64,000 nucleotides of DNA from Pseudomonas psychrophila HA-4 (GCF_000282975.1 NZ_ALJC01000075.1:124001-188000), one strand, 5' to 3'. Shown: positions 45,825-55,557, numbered from the stretch's first letter. Program-made: numbers and translations. The notes: generated from the letters alone by a model not told the origin.

Positions 45825-45861
45825 TTCACATTTTTTCACACTCCACCTACACAGCTTCACA
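45825..45861. promoter_or_regulatory. Phased TTCACA repeats between regulator and efflux genes
   Basis: TTCACA occurs at 45825-45830, 45835-45840 and 45856-45861, on the same strand, spaced 10 and 21 bases (one and two helix turns). CCTACA at 45846-45851 fills the missing turn imperfectly. Phased direct repeats are the usual binding pattern of OmpR-family dimers. Confidence 0.55.
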
Positions 45862-45936
45862 ACGCCTTGTGCGTGCTGCGCTTAGCATGCCAAGTTCTTT
45901 ACAGACATATCCTGCATTTATAAGAAGGCACGAACG

Positions 45937-47091
45937 TTGAAAAAGCTCTTCGTCCCGCTCTGTCTTTCGGCACTGGCTCTGGCCCTCAGTGCCTGCGGCA
46001 AAAGCCCCGCCACTGAAGAAAAAGCACCTTTGGTCAAGGTCAGCACTGAAGTCATCGTCCCGCAAACCTTGTCGATCACGAATGAACTGAGTGGCCGCGT
46101 GGTTGCTCCGCGAGTGGCTCAGGTCAGCGCCCGAGTTGCCGGCGTGGTATTGAAACGCGCTTTCGAGGAAGGCAGCGAAGTCAAACAAGGCGACCTGTTA
46201 TTTGTGATTGATCCGGCGCCCTTGAAGGCTGAACTGGACAGCGCTCAGGCAGCATTGCGCAAGTCCGAGGCGCTGGCGCTACAGGCAAAACTGCAAGATC
46301 AACGCTACAGCGCTTTGGTAGACAGCAACGCCGTCAGCCGCCAAGACTACGACAATGCGCGCGCGCAAACCCAGCAGGCTCAAGCCGATGTAGCTGCCAA
46401 TAAGGCTGCTGTACAACGCGCCAAACTGAACCTGGGCTATGCCACCGTTACCGCCCCGATTTCCGGGCGTATCGGTCGAGCACTGGTCACTGAAGGCGCA
46501 TTGGTTGGCCAAGGCGAAGTCACACCCATGGCGCGCATTCAGCAATTGGACCCGATTCAGGTTGACCTGATGCAATCGACCCGCGACCTCGACAACCTGC
46601 GTGATTCATTTCGTGCAGGCGACTTGCAACAGGTGGGCAAGAATCAAGCGGTTGTCACCTTAATCCGCGATAACGGCAACCCTTACCCGCTGCCCGGCAA
46701 GCTGTTGTTCACGGACCTGAGTGTTGACCCGAGCACCGGGCAAATCATTCTGCGCAGCGAGTTCGCCAACCCAGACCACGACCTGCTGCCGGGCAGCTTT
46801 GTCAGGGTGCGTCTGGAGCAAGCGGTCAACAAGCAAGGGATCAGCGTGCCACAGCGCGCCATTGTGCGTGACAGCGCCGGTGTCGCCCAAGTGCTGCTGA
46901 TCGACACCGAAAACCGGGTCAAGCAGCAGCCTGTGCAATTGGGCGGTGTGTTGAATGATCGCTGGATCGTCAACGACGGCCTCAAGGCTGGCGACCGCAT
47001 CGTGATCGAAGGTCTGCAACATGCTCGCCCCGGCGAACAGGTGCAAATTGATGACCCCACACCTCCTCTCGCACACTCCACGGATCAGTGA
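45937..47091 (+). CDS. RND efflux membrane-fusion lipoprotein
   Basis: 384-residue periplasmic adaptor with a lipoprotein signal (lipobox LSAC, residues 18-21). The biotinyl-lipoyl, alpha-hairpin and beta-barrel domains run in order (RVAGVVLKRAFEEGSEVKQG, then YDNARAQTQQAQADV, ATVTAPISGRIGRA). It joins the RND pump to an outer-membrane channel, which is not encoded here. The start is TTG, with AGAAGG 9 bases upstream. It overlaps the pump gene by 4 bases. Confidence 0.9.
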   Translation: MKKLFVPLCLSALALALSACGKSPATEEKAPLVKVSTEVIVPQTLSITNELSGRVVAPRVAQVSARVAGVVLKRAFEEGSEVKQGDLLFVIDPAPLKAELDSAQAALRKSEALALQAKLQDQRYSALVDSNAVSRQDYDNARAQTQQAQADVAANKAAVQRAKLNLGYATVTAPISGRIGRALVTEGALVGQGEVTPMARIQQLDPIQVDLMQSTRDLDNLRDSFRAGDLQQVGKNQAVVTLIRDNGNPYPLPGKLLFTDLSVDPSTGQIILRSEFANPDHDLLPGSFVRVRLEQAVNKQGISVPQRAIVRDSAGVAQVLLIDTENRVKQQPVQLGGVLNDRWIVNDGLKAGDRIVIEGLQHARPGEQVQIDDPTPPLAHSTDQ

Positions 47092-50000
47092 GCATGCCGC
47101 AGTTCTTTATTGATCGCCCGATCTTCGCATGGGTCGTGGCATTGTTTATTGTGCTCGCCGGGGCATTGGCAATCCCGCAGTTGCCAGTGGCCAAATACCC
47201 GAACGTAGCGCCGCCGCAAGTTGAAGTGTATGCGGTCTACCCCGGCGCCTCTGCACAAACATTGGACGAAAGCGTGGTCAGCCTGATTGAGCAAGAGCTC
47301 AATGGCACCGACGGCCTGCTGTATTTCGAGTCCCAGAGTAGCCTTGGCAGTGCCAGTATTACCGCGACCTTTAAACCCGGTACCGACCCGGAATTGGCGC
47401 AGGTTAACGTGCAAAACCGCCTAAAAGCGGTGGAGTCACGTCTGCCGCAGGCGGTGATCCAGCAAGGCTTGCAGGTTGAGAAGATTTCATCAGGCTTTTT
47501 GATGCTCGTGACGCTCATCGCAGACGAAACCAGTGGCCTGGATGAAATTGCGCTTAGCGATTACCTGGCGCGTAACGTCATGAACGAGGTCAAGCGTGTC
47601 GAAGGGGTCGGTAAGGCGCAGTTGTATGGCTCTGAGCGCGCGATGCGAATCTGGATCAACCCGCAAAAGCTAATTGCTTTCAACCTAACACCGGCCGATG
47701 TCAATCAAGCCATTGCCAGTCAAAACGCCCAGGTCTCTGCAGGGAGCATCGGCGATTTGCCAGGTCGATCGACTCAAGAGATAACCGCCACAGTATTGGT
47801 CAAAGGCCAACTGTCGAGCCCGCAGGAGTTCGGCGATATTGTGCTGCGGGCAAACGCTGACGGTTCTTCGGTTCGCATCAGCGATGTGGCTCGGGTTGAA
47901 ATCGGCAGTCAGGAATACCAGTACGGCACTCGCCTCAACGGCAAGTCTTCCAGCGCCTTCAGCTTGAAACTGGCTCCCGAGGCGAATGCCTTGAGTACGG
48001 GCAATCTGATTCGCGCCAAGATGGACGAGCTAAGTCGCTACTTCCCGATAGGTGTTGAATACAAAATCCCTTATGACACCACGCCTTTTGTCAAAGTCTC
48101 GATCACCAAGGTGATTTACACCCTGGTCGAAGCCATGGTGCTGGTGTTTGCAGTGATGTTCTTGTTCTTGCAGAACATCCGTTACACCCTGATCCCAACG
48201 TTGGTGGTGCCCGTAGCTCTGATGGGCACGTTTGCCACCATGCTGGTCATGGGGTTCTCGATCAACGTACTGACCATGTTCGGCATGGTGTTGGCCATCG
48301 GTATTCTGGTGGACGATGCGATTGTGGTGGTTGAAAACGTCGAGCGAATCATGGTCAGCGAAGGGTTGTCACCCCGCGAGGCCACGAGCAAGGCCATGAC
48401 ACAAATCAGCGGCGCCATTATCGGTATCACTCTGGTGCTGGTCGCCGTGTTCATTCCGATGGCGTTTATGCCAGGTTCGGTTGGGGTGATCTACCAGCAA
48501 TTCTCGGTGGCAATGGCCACCTCGATTCTGTTTTCAGCGTTTTTAGCCCTGTCGCTAACACCGGCGCTGTGCGCGACCTTGCTAAAACCCATCGCCAAAG
48601 GCGAGCACCATGCCAAGGGCGGCTTTTTCGGCTGGTTCAACCGCACATTTGAGCGCATGTCCGAAGGCTACGAGCACTGGGTAGTGCATCTGATTAAGCG
48701 CAGCGGACGTTATCTCCTGCTGTACGGCGCGTTAGTGGTGGTGCTGGTGGTGTGTTTCGCGCGCCTGCCCTCCTCCTTTCTGCCGGTCGAAGATCAGGGG
48801 TTCATCATTACCGACATTCAACTGCCGCCGGGTGCCAGCCAGAATCGCACCATTAAAGTGGCCGAGCAGATCGAAGCGCACTACGCCGCAGAACCAGGCG
48901 TGGGTAATGTCACGATGATTCTGGGTTTCAGCTTCTCGGGTAGCGGGCAAAACGCAGCGTTGGCCTTTACCACCTTCAAAGATTGGTCGACCCGTGGCGT
49001 CAAGGATTCCGCCTCTGCCATCGCCGATCGGGCCAACGGTGCCTTCAGCGAACTCAAAGATGCGGTGGCGTTTTCAGTCTTGCCGCCTGCGGTCAGCGGA
49101 CTGGGCACCTCCAGCGGTTTTGAGTTGCGCCTGCAAGACCGTGGCGGCGTTGGGTATGACGTGCTGATGCAAGCCCGTACCGAACTGTTAGCGCTGGCCG
49201 AGAAAAGCCCTGCGCTGGTCAATGTGCGTGAAAGCGCCTTGGCTGAGAGTCCGCAAGTTCAGTTGGAGGTTGACCGCAAACGCGCGAATGCACTGGGCAT
49301 TTCATTTGCTGACATTGGCAACGTACTGTCGACAGCCGTGGGCTCAGCCTACGTCAACGACTTCCCGAATCAGGGACGCATGCAGCGGGTCGTGGTTCAA
49401 GCTGAGGGTGACCAGCGCAGCCAGGTTGAAGACCTGCTCAAGATCAATGTACGTAATAACCTGGGCAAAATGGTCCCGCTGTCGGCATTTGTCGAAGCAC
49501 GCTGGATTCAGGGGCCGTCTCAGTTATCGCGTTATAACGGCTACCCGGCGGTGAGTATTTCTGGCGAAGCAGCACCCGGCCACAGTACCGGCGAAGCGAT
49601 GCTTGAAATGCAGCGCCTGGTTGATCGACTGCCCGCAGGCATGGGCCTTGAGTGGACGGGTTTATCGCTCCAGGAAAAACTCTCCGGGACGCTGGCTCCG
49701 ATGCTGCTTGGTCTGTCGCTACTGGTGGTGTTCTTGTGCCTGGCGGCGCTTTATGAAAGCTGGTCGATCCCAACCGCCGTATTACTGGTGGTGCCCCTGG
49801 GCATTCTTGGAGCGGTATTGGCTGTCACCCTGCGCGGCATGCCGAATGACGTGTTCTTTAAAGTGGGCTTGATCACCATCATCGGCCTGTCGGCTAAGAA
49901 TGCCATTTTGATCATCGAGTTCGCCAAGACCTTGTACGACGAAGGCCATGATCTGGTAGATGCGACTGTCCAGGCGGCACGCTTGCGCTTGCGCCCGATT

Positions 50001-50195
50001 GTCATGACCTCGCTGGCATTTATCTTGGGCGTGGTGCCGCTGGCGATTGCTACCGGTGCCAGTTCGGCCAGCCAGCAAGCCATTGGTACCGGAGTCATCG
50101 GCGGCATGATAGTTGCCACGCTTGCGGTGGTCTTTGTCCCGGTGTTTTTTGTCGTGGTCATGAAATTGACTCGTAGCAAGCCACGTCAAGGCTAA
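47088..50195 (+). CDS. RND efflux pump, HAE1 family
   Basis: 1,035-residue inner-membrane transporter with 12 transmembrane helices and two large periplasmic loops, the usual AcrB/MexB size. It starts MPQFFIDRPIFAWVVALFIVLAG. The proton-relay helix 4 region is present with GILVDDAIVVVENVERIM, as is PALCATLLKP. It likely exports amphiphilic compounds with the lipoprotein adaptor encoded before it and a TolC-like partner elsewhere. Control by the divergent two-component system is inferred from layout. Confidence 0.92.
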   Translation: MSMPQFFIDRPIFAWVVALFIVLAGALAIPQLPVAKYPNVAPPQVEVYAVYPGASAQTLDESVVSLIEQELNGTDGLLYFESQSSLGSASITATFKPGTDPELAQVNVQNRLKAVESRLPQAVIQQGLQVEKISSGFLMLVTLIADETSGLDEIALSDYLARNVMNEVKRVEGVGKAQLYGSERAMRIWINPQKLIAFNLTPADVNQAIASQNAQVSAGSIGDLPGRSTQEITATVLVKGQLSSPQEFGDIVLRANADGSSVRISDVARVEIGSQEYQYGTRLNGKSSSAFSLKLAPEANALSTGNLIRAKMDELSRYFPIGVEYKIPYDTTPFVKVSITKVIYTLVEAMVLVFAVMFLFLQNIRYTLIPTLVVPVALMGTFATMLVMGFSINVLTMFGMVLAIGILVDDAIVVVENVERIMVSEGLSPREATSKAMTQISGAIIGITLVLVAVFIPMAFMPGSVGVIYQQFSVAMATSILFSAFLALSLTPALCATLLKPIAKGEHHAKGGFFGWFNRTFERMSEGYEHWVVHLIKRSGRYLLLYGALVVVLVVCFARLPSSFLPVEDQGFIITDIQLPPGASQNRTIKVAEQIEAHYAAEPGVGNVTMILGFSFSGSGQNAALAFTTFKDWSTRGVKDSASAIADRANGAFSELKDAVAFSVLPPAVSGLGTSSGFELRLQDRGGVGYDVLMQARTELLALAEKSPALVNVRESALAESPQVQLEVDRKRANALGISFADIGNVLSTAVGSAYVNDFPNQGRMQRVVVQAEGDQRSQVEDLLKINVRNNLGKMVPLSAFVEARWIQGPSQLSRYNGYPAVSISGEAAPGHSTGEAMLEMQRLVDRLPAGMGLEWTGLSLQEKLSGTLAPMLLGLSLLVVFLCLAALYESWSIPTAVLLVVPLGILGAVLAVTLRGMPNDVFFKVGLITIIGLSAKNAILIIEFAKTLYDEGHDLVDATVQAARLRLRPIVMTSLAFILGVVPLAIATGASSASQQAIGTGVIGGMIVATLAVVFVPVFFVVVMKLTRSKPRQG

Positions 50196-50246
50196 GTACA
50201 GCTGCGCGTGTTAAGGTTCGGCAACACTCAGTTACAAGGACTGTCG

Positions 50247-50885
50247 ATGCCGCACCTAGCACGCACCCACCCCCGCTTGACCGCTGCCACCTTAGTGGGG
50301 GTAGCGGTCGGCATCTTTACTCCTGCCGCCACACTGACTACCAAGATTCTATTGGGCTGGAACGCCGGTGTCTGGCTGTATTTACTCCTGACCTTGTGGT
50401 TGATGCTGCGCTCCAAGGTTGCCGACGTTAAGCGCACGGCCGAAGTCGAAGACGAAAATGCCAGCGTGGTGTTGTTCATGGTGAGCATTGCCGCTGTTGC
50501 CAGCCTGGCGGCCATCACCCTAGAACTCTCTGGTAACAGCAAACTCAGCAGTGCCGATCAACTGATTCACTACGCCTTCACCGGAATGACGGTGGTGGGC
50601 TCGTGGCTAATGATTGGGGTTATTTTCGGTCTGCACTACGCGAGGCTGTTTTATAACAACGATGGACCGGAGCCAGCATTGCGCTTCCCCGAAGGTGAGT
50701 TGGACCCAGATTACTGGGACTTCATGTACTTCTCTTTCACCCTGAGCGTTGCGGTACAAACGTCGGACGTGTGTATCGCCACCCGCGAAATGCGCAAAGC
50801 AGTGCTTGGCCACTCGCTGTTGGGGTTTTTGTTCAATACCGCAGTTTTGGGTTTTTCAATCAACATCGCGGCAGGGTTGTTTTGA
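50247..50885 (+). CDS. DUF1345 membrane protein
   Basis: 212-residue inner-membrane protein with about five hydrophobic helices and the DUF1345 hallmark [21 protein letters not shown] near residue 155. Function unknown; its family is often annotated as a putative channel-like protein. ATG 50247 has AAGGA 7 bases upstream and is preferred over GTG 50208. It follows the RND gene by about 50 bases and may be co-transcribed. A strong hairpin follows. Confidence 0.84.
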   Translation: MPHLARTHPRLTAATLVGVAVGIFTPAATLTTKILLGWNAGVWLYLLLTLWLMLRSKVADVKRTAEVEDENASVVLFMVSIAAVASLAAITLELSGNSKLSSADQLIHYAFTGMTVVGSWLMIGVIFGLHYARLFYNNDGPEPALRFPEGELDPDYWDFMYFSFTLSVAVQTSDVCIATREMRKAVLGHSLLGFLFNTAVLGFSINIAAGLF

Positions 50886-50913
50886 CGTAAATCACCGTGT
50901 AGGAACGAGCTTG

Positions 50914-50946
50914 CTCGCGATCTTTTGACGTTCAAAAGATCGCGAG
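50914..50946. repeat. Long hairpin (REP-like), dispersed repeat
   Basis: Perfect 15-bp arms CTCGCGATCTTTTGA and its complement around loop CGT, preceded by GTAGGAACGAGCTTG, a motif common to repeat elements of fluorescent pseudomonads. It lies between converging genes and also serves as a transcript end. A related hairpin sharing CTCGCGATCTT is at 54589. Confidence 0.7.
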
Positions 50947-50970
50947 GCAACAGATCAATAACCGACTTAA

Positions 50971-52047
50971 TTAGTCCGCTGCAAGCACACCACGACGGAT
51001 CTGGTCACGTTCGATCGATTCGAACAGTGCCTTGAAGTTGCCTTCGCCAAAACCATCATCGCCCTTGCGCTGGATAAACTCGAAGAACACCGGCCCCATC
51101 AGGTTCTCAGAGAAGATTTGCAGCAGCAGACGCTTGTCACCTTCGACCGAAGAACCATCCAGCAGAATGCCACGCGACTGCAACGCGTCAACCGACTCAC
51201 CATGGTTCGGCAAACGGCCTTCTAGCATTTCGTAGTATGTGTCGGGTGGCGCGGTCATGAAGCGCATACCGATTTTTTTCAACGCGTCCCACGTTTTGAT
51301 CAAATCATCTGTCAGGAAGGCCACATGCTGAATGCCTTCACCGTTGAACTTCATGAGGAACTCTTCGATTTGACCAGCGCCTTTGGACGATTCCTCGTTC
51401 AACGGGATGCGGATCATGCCATCGGGTGCGGTCATTGCTTTGGAAGTGAGACCGGTGTATTCACCCTTAATGTCGAAGTAACGAATTTCACGGAAGTTAA
51501 ACAGTTTTTCGTAGAAGTTGGCCCAGTAAGCCATACGACCGCGATACACGTTGTGCGTCAGGTGGTCGATGATTTTTAGTCCTGTGCCAACAGGATTGCG
51601 CTCAACGCCTTCGATAAACACAAAGTCGATATCGTAAATCGAGCTGCCTTCGCCGTAGCGGTCAATCAAGTACAGGGGCGCACCGCCAATGCCTTTGATG
51701 GCAGGCAGGTTCAACTCCATAGGGCCGGTCGGAATTTCGATGGGTTGAGCGCCCAGTTCCAGTGCGCGCGAGTAGGCTTTCTGCGCATTGCGCACGCGAA
51801 ATGCCATGCCGCAAACCGACGGCCCATGCTCAGCGGCAAAATAAGAGGCCACGCTGTGTGGCTCGTTATTGAGGATTAGGTTGATCTGCCCCTGGCGATA
51901 CAAGTGCACGTTTTTGGAGCGATGGGTCGCCACCTTGGTGAAGCCCATGATTTCAAAAATCGGTTCGAGGGTATTCGGGACTGGTGCTGCGAATTCGATG
52001 AATTCAAAGCCCATCAGGCCCATTGGGTTTTCGTATAGATCAGCCAT
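50971..52047 (-). CDS. hpd: 4-Hydroxyphenylpyruvate dioxygenase
   Basis: 358-residue cytoplasmic Fe(II) dioxygenase that converts 4-hydroxyphenylpyruvate to homogentisate in tyrosine catabolism and pyomelanin formation. The sequence closely matches the P. fluorescens enzyme in length and start ([20 protein letters not shown]). The iron ligands are recognisable as [17 protein letters not shown] and [17 protein letters not shown] lies 8 bases before the ATG. No other tyrosine genes are adjacent. Confidence 0.96.
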   Translation of the reverse strand: MADLYENPMGLMGFEFIEFAAPVPNTLEPIFEIMGFTKVATHRSKNVHLYRQGQINLILNNEPHSVASYFAAEHGPSVCGMAFRVRNAQKAYSRALELGAQPIEIPTGPMELNLPAIKGIGGAPLYLIDRYGEGSSIYDIDFVFIEGVERNPVGTGLKIIDHLTHNVYRGRMAYWANFYEKLFNFREIRYFDIKGEYTGLTSKAMTAPDGMIRIPLNEESSKGAGQIEEFLMKFNGEGIQHVAFLTDDLIKTWDALKKIGMRFMTAPPDTYYEMLEGRLPNHGESVDALQSRGILLDGSSVEGDKRLLLQIFSENLMGPVFFEFIQRKGDDGFGEGNFKALFESIERDQIRRGVLAAD

Positions 52048-52382
52048 TTTGGCGCCTCATCAGAGTCATTTTTAGAATTAACAGTGGGTTATTTGCTAAG
52101 AATGCTGAGGCACACAGGCGGCGCGCAAGAGATCCCGCGCACACTGCGCGCCAGGAAATCTCCGTAGATCAGTTGCAACCCAAATATCTTCATTTCGACC
52201 CATCTCTTACGCGGTAGGAACTCCTGCTGGCAGAAGTCATTATTCTTGTATGCGTAAGCCGATTCTACATGGCGTAATCTGATTTGCACTACCCCCATGT
52301 GAAATAGCCCGCAAGCAGTGGTAGCCTTACGCGGTTGCGCGCTAACTTAGGCTCAACCCCTCTCTCGTCCGCAGGATCCCTA
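52048..52382. other. Spacer between hpd and the EAL gene
   Basis: About 335 bases between divergent genes. It contains a GC-rich stem GGCGCGC (52120-52126) and GCGCGCC (52146-52152), but I could not identify clear operators or a TyrR-type TGTAAA-N6-TTTACA box. Nothing protein-like is seen. Confidence 0.4.
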
Positions 52383-53930
52383 ATGCCCCTTGCGCTGAAG
52401 TTGACCCGAAAATGGACCGATCGCTATGCGTTGATTGTGCTCAGCGGATTACTTCCGATTGTATTGGGCGTGTTCATCATTACCTGGCAGGCCCAGCGCT
52501 CACTCGAATTACTGGCCTCTGAAACTGCCGCCGAGACAGTTCGTCTGTTTGATTTGATGATAGACAATGCATCCCTTGCTGCCGATATAGTGTTGCCACT
52601 TTCAGGCCAGGATTGTGCTCAGGTTGCATTAGCCCTGCGTGATCAGGTCACTCGACGGCCTTTTGTACGCTCAGTGAACTTGGTCTGGGACAACCAAATT
52701 TACTGCACCTCTTTACTGGGCAGCTTTAAAGAAGAAGTCACCCCGGACAACTATGCCGGCGGCGTACTGTGGCTGCTGCCCGGCAATCCGGTGACCCCCG
52801 ATGAGCCCCTGCTGGTTTACCGGAAACAGAAAGACCATAAAGGGGTGTTGGTCAGTATTTATGGTTTTCACTTGGTTAACGTATTGGGGCTAATCAACCA
52901 GAAAACCCAGCTATTGATTCAAGTGGGCAACCGCTGGATTGATCGGTACGGCCAAGTACGTGACACACCTGCGCCAGCCTTTGCTGTAGCACAAGTTACC
53001 GTCCCTTCGACTCAATTTCCCTATCAAGTGGTGGCGGGATTTAAGGACGGGGTAACCGTGCGGCATGTGCTTGACGAATACTCAGGGTTAATCGGTTTAC
53101 TTGTATTTTTGGGTCTTGTATCGGCGGCGACTGTCCATCGCTTGCAGAAACGTTCATCGGCCCCAACTCATGAATTACAACGCGGTCTCGACGCCGCAGA
53201 GTTTATTCCGTACTTCCAGCCGGTTGTTCGCGGTGATACCCAGCAATGGGCTGGTGCCGAAGTGCTAATGCGCTGGCAACACCCGAAAGAAGGTCTGGTG
53301 CGACCTGATTTGTTTATCCCTTTCGCTGAACACTCTGGCCTGATTGTTCCAATGACGCGCTCGCTGATGCAGCAAACCTCAGCGTTGCTGGCGCCTCACG
53401 TCAATAGCATGAACCCGGGCTTTCATTTGGCGTTCAATATCACCGCTCGCCATTGCCAGGACCTTGAGTTAATTGAAGACTGCCGCCAATTCCTCAGCGC
53501 CTTCCCTAAGGGGCACATTCATCTTGTGCTTGAGTTAACCGAACGCGAATTGATCATACCGAACGACACTACCCACACGCTGTTTGCAGCGCTGCACGAA
53601 TTGGGGGTCATGATAGCCATTGATGACTTTGGCACCGGTCACTCAAGCCTGAGTTACTTGCATGATTTCAACGTTGATTATTTGAAAATCGACCAAAGCT
53701 TTGTTGCCATGATCGGCGCCGATGCCCTGTCCAGACATATTCTCGATAGCATTATCGAACTCAGCGCCAAACTGGATTTAGGGGTCGTGGCTGAAGGTGT
53801 AGAAACAGAGGAACAAAGCCAATATCTGGTGTGTAAAGGGGTTGAATTTTTACAAGGGTATCTCTTTGCACGACCATTACCCGCTGACGATTTCATCACG
53901 TCATTAGTGGCGAGGCGTGGAGCAGACTAA
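52383..53930 (+). CDS. CSS-motif EAL cyclic-di-GMP phosphodiesterase
   Basis: 515-residue protein with an N-terminal helix, a periplasmic CSS sensor domain (GQDCAQVALALRDQV, then IYCTSLLGSF), a second helix near residue 245 and a C-terminal EAL domain. CSS domains sense the periplasmic redox state through a disulfide, here between the two visible cysteines. The catalytic signature reads EVL instead of EAL at Glu293, but the metal ligands ELTEREL, IDDFGTGHSSLSYL, KIDQSF and EGVE are intact, so it is probably active. ATG 52383 is chosen over TTG 52335. It would lower c-di-GMP and so oppose cellulose production. Confidence 0.88.
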   Translation: MPLALKLTRKWTDRYALIVLSGLLPIVLGVFIITWQAQRSLELLASETAAETVRLFDLMIDNASLAADIVLPLSGQDCAQVALALRDQVTRRPFVRSVNLVWDNQIYCTSLLGSFKEEVTPDNYAGGVLWLLPGNPVTPDEPLLVYRKQKDHKGVLVSIYGFHLVNVLGLINQKTQLLIQVGNRWIDRYGQVRDTPAPAFAVAQVTVPSTQFPYQVVAGFKDGVTVRHVLDEYSGLIGLLVFLGLVSAATVHRLQKRSSAPTHELQRGLDAAEFIPYFQPVVRGDTQQWAGAEVLMRWQHPKEGLVRPDLFIPFAEHSGLIVPMTRSLMQQTSALLAPHVNSMNPGFHLAFNITARHCQDLELIEDCRQFLSAFPKGHIHLVLELTERELIIPNDTTHTLFAALHELGVMIAIDDFGTGHSSLSYLHDFNVDYLKIDQSFVAMIGADALSRHILDSIIELSAKLDLGVVAEGVETEEQSQYLVCKGVEFLQGYLFARPLPADDFITSLVARRGAD

Positions 53931-54143
53931 AGACACTTGAGCTGTTGTTCATGCAAGGCGAACATCGGCTGGCGCTGTGAGAATTAACAACTACAATTTT
54001 TTGACTGGTTCAAGATTGTTAATAGTAAATTTCAAAGCCTTTTAATTATGGCTGAACTGTTAGCTCACGGCCCTGTCTACTAGCTGCATCCCATGCCTCA
54101 TTAATTCACTTCGGCCCTCTGCGCCGAAGCTATGACTGGAGTA

Positions 54144-54509
54144 ATGACTTTGTCTAGACTTGCTGAATACCGCGCAGCCGAAAAGGCGCTTCAAGAACAA
54201 CTGGCGCAATTGGAAGCCATGAAAAATGACGCCGGACTGAAAAAGGAAATCGAGTTCGAACAAAAACTCCAAGCGTTAATGAAGTCTTATGGCAAAGGCT
54301 TGCGCGAGATTGTCGCCATACTTGATCCAAACCCTTCTGCTGCAAAGCATTCAGCAGCGCCCAAGCAGCGTAAGGCTCGGGTTCTGAAAGTGTATAAAAA
54401 CCCGCACACCGGCGAACTGATCGAAACCAAAGGCGGCAACCACCGTGGTCTTAAAGCATGGAAAGAACAATACGGCGCCGCGACCGTCGAGACTTGGCTC
54501 AGGGCGTAA
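54144..54509 (+). CDS. MvaT/MvaU-family H-NS-like protein
   Basis: 121-residue nucleoid protein that silences AT-rich, often acquired genes. The N-terminal coiled-coil dimer and oligomer region (about residues 1-60) opens MTLSRLAEYRAAEKAL. The C-terminal AT-hook-like DNA-binding region has VYKNPHTGELIETKGGNHRG followed by LKAWKEQYG. ATG 54144 follows GGAG. The N-terminus differs from the canonical MvaT (MSLINEYR), so it is likely a paralogue. The AT-rich DNA just upstream may allow autoregulation. Confidence 0.92.
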   Translation: MTLSRLAEYRAAEKALQEQLAQLEAMKNDAGLKKEIEFEQKLQALMKSYGKGLREIVAILDPNPSAAKHSAAPKQRKARVLKVYKNPHTGELIETKGGNHRGLKAWKEQYGAATVETWLRA

Positions 54510-54588
54510 TTCGTTAGTGGGTATAAAAATACTGTTCACTTAATAAGTGCTCACGGTCAACTGCAGGAAGAGCCGGTTGACGTCCGAT

Positions 54589-54624
54589 ACTCGCGATCTT
54601 TTAACGATTGGTAAGATCGCGAGT
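54589..54624. terminator. Hairpin after the mvaT-like gene
   Basis: Arms ACTCGCGATCTT and AAGATCGCGAGT flank a 12-base loop. It shares the core CTCGCGATCTT with the hairpin at 50914. Likely ends the mvaT-like mRNA. Confidence 0.6.
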
Positions 54625-54807
54625 TAGCCTGGGCCTCACAATTACAACTATCAATGAAGTCTTATTGCGCAAAGCCCTGTAGGAAAAATCTGTCGCAGAC
54701 GACTGGCTAGTCTTTTGAGCAGAAAGGCGGAGCGGGATCAGAAACTTTCACAGATTTTTCACACGATGCGTCACAGGATAGAGGCTGCTAAAGGACTAGC
54801 GCCCCAT

Positions 54808-54829
54808 GCCCGCTTCGGCGGGCTTCTTT
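54808..54829 (+). terminator. Intrinsic terminator of an unannotated transcript
   Basis: GCCCGC-TTCG-GCGGGC (54808-54823) is a perfect UUCG tetraloop hairpin, followed by TTCTTTTT. It lies 300 bases after the mvaT-like stop, beyond another hairpin, so a transcript beginning in the spacer may end here. Confidence 0.75.
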
Positions 54830-54979
54830 TTGCCCGGATTTTGTCAATTAGCCCCGATCCCATCATCAGGGATGCCCTCGGACAAAGGTCTTTTGCCGCA
54901 AACGGGTTTGGCGCAAGCCGCCACATTCCGTATCATTCGCCCATCGACCCATTACCCATGCATCACTTTCGGAGGGTTC

Positions 54980-55501
54980 ATGAGCCTGCAAGATCTGAGC
55001 AATATCCCTGGCGTTACCGCACAGCCGGATGACGCTACCCACAACTTCGTTTTTAACCACACCATGCTGCGCGTCAAGAACATCGAGAAATCCCTCGATT
55101 TTTACACCCGCGTCCTGGGTTTCTCGCTGGTTGAAAAGCGCGACTTCCCTGAAGCCGAATTCAGCCTGTACTTTCTGGCACTGGTCGACAAGGCGCAAAT
55201 CCCGGCAGACGATGCAGCGCGCACGCTATGGATGAAGTCGATTCCCGGCATTCTTGAGTTGACTCACAACCACGGCACCGAGAACGACCCTGAGTTTGCC
55301 TACCACAATGGCAACACTGACCCCCGCGGCTTTGGTCATATCTGCATTTCCGTACCTGACATTGTGGCCGCCTGCGAGCGCTTCGAAGCGCTGGGCGTGG
55401 ATTTCCAGAAGCGCCTGACGGATGGCCGCATGAAGTCGCTGGCATTCGTGAAAGACCCTGATGCTTATTGGGTAGAAATCATTCAGCCCGCACCGATGTA
55501 A
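54980..55501 (+). CDS. gloA: Glyoxalase I (lactoylglutathione lyase)
   Basis: 173-residue metalloenzyme that isomerises the methylglyoxal-glutathione adduct to S-lactoylglutathione. Family blocks are HTMLRVKNIEKSLDFYTRVLGF, ELTHNHGTE and GFGHICISVPD; the metal ligands His, Glu, His, Glu are all identifiable. It is of the longer (about 175-residue) type. ATG 54980 is chosen because GGAGGG lies 5 bases upstream. It ends at a strong bidirectional terminator shared with ahpF. Confidence 0.95.
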   Translation: MSLQDLSNIPGVTAQPDDATHNFVFNHTMLRVKNIEKSLDFYTRVLGFSLVEKRDFPEAEFSLYFLALVDKAQIPADDAARTLWMKSIPGILELTHNHGTENDPEFAYHNGNTDPRGFGHICISVPDIVAACERFEALGVDFQKRLTDGRMKSLAFVKDPDAYWVEIIQPAPM

Positions 55502-55512
55502 AAATCGGACGC

Positions 55513-55545
55513 AAAAAAAACCCATGATCGCTCATGGGTTTTTTT
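55513..55545. terminator. Bidirectional intrinsic terminator, gloA/ahpF
   Basis: Stem CCCATGA/TCATGGG with loop TCGC, flanked by eight A on the left and seven T on the right, so it works on both strands for the converging gloA and ahpF transcripts. Confidence 0.93.
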
Positions 55546-55557
55546 ATGTCCGCACGA

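Larger units (their letters stand above)
54510..54979. other. Spacer between mvaT-like and gloA
   Basis: About 470 bases. It holds a hairpin (54589-54624) and an intrinsic terminator (54808-54829) that ends no annotated gene. No good coding frame is visible in 54640-54808, which contains several GGA trinucleotides; a small RNA is possible. Confidence 0.45.

Noticed and set aside
54640..54829. RsmX/Y/Z-type RNA
   Set aside because: GGA triplets are present, but not regularly placed in hairpin loops, and no TGTAAG-N6-CTTACA GacA site is seen upstream.
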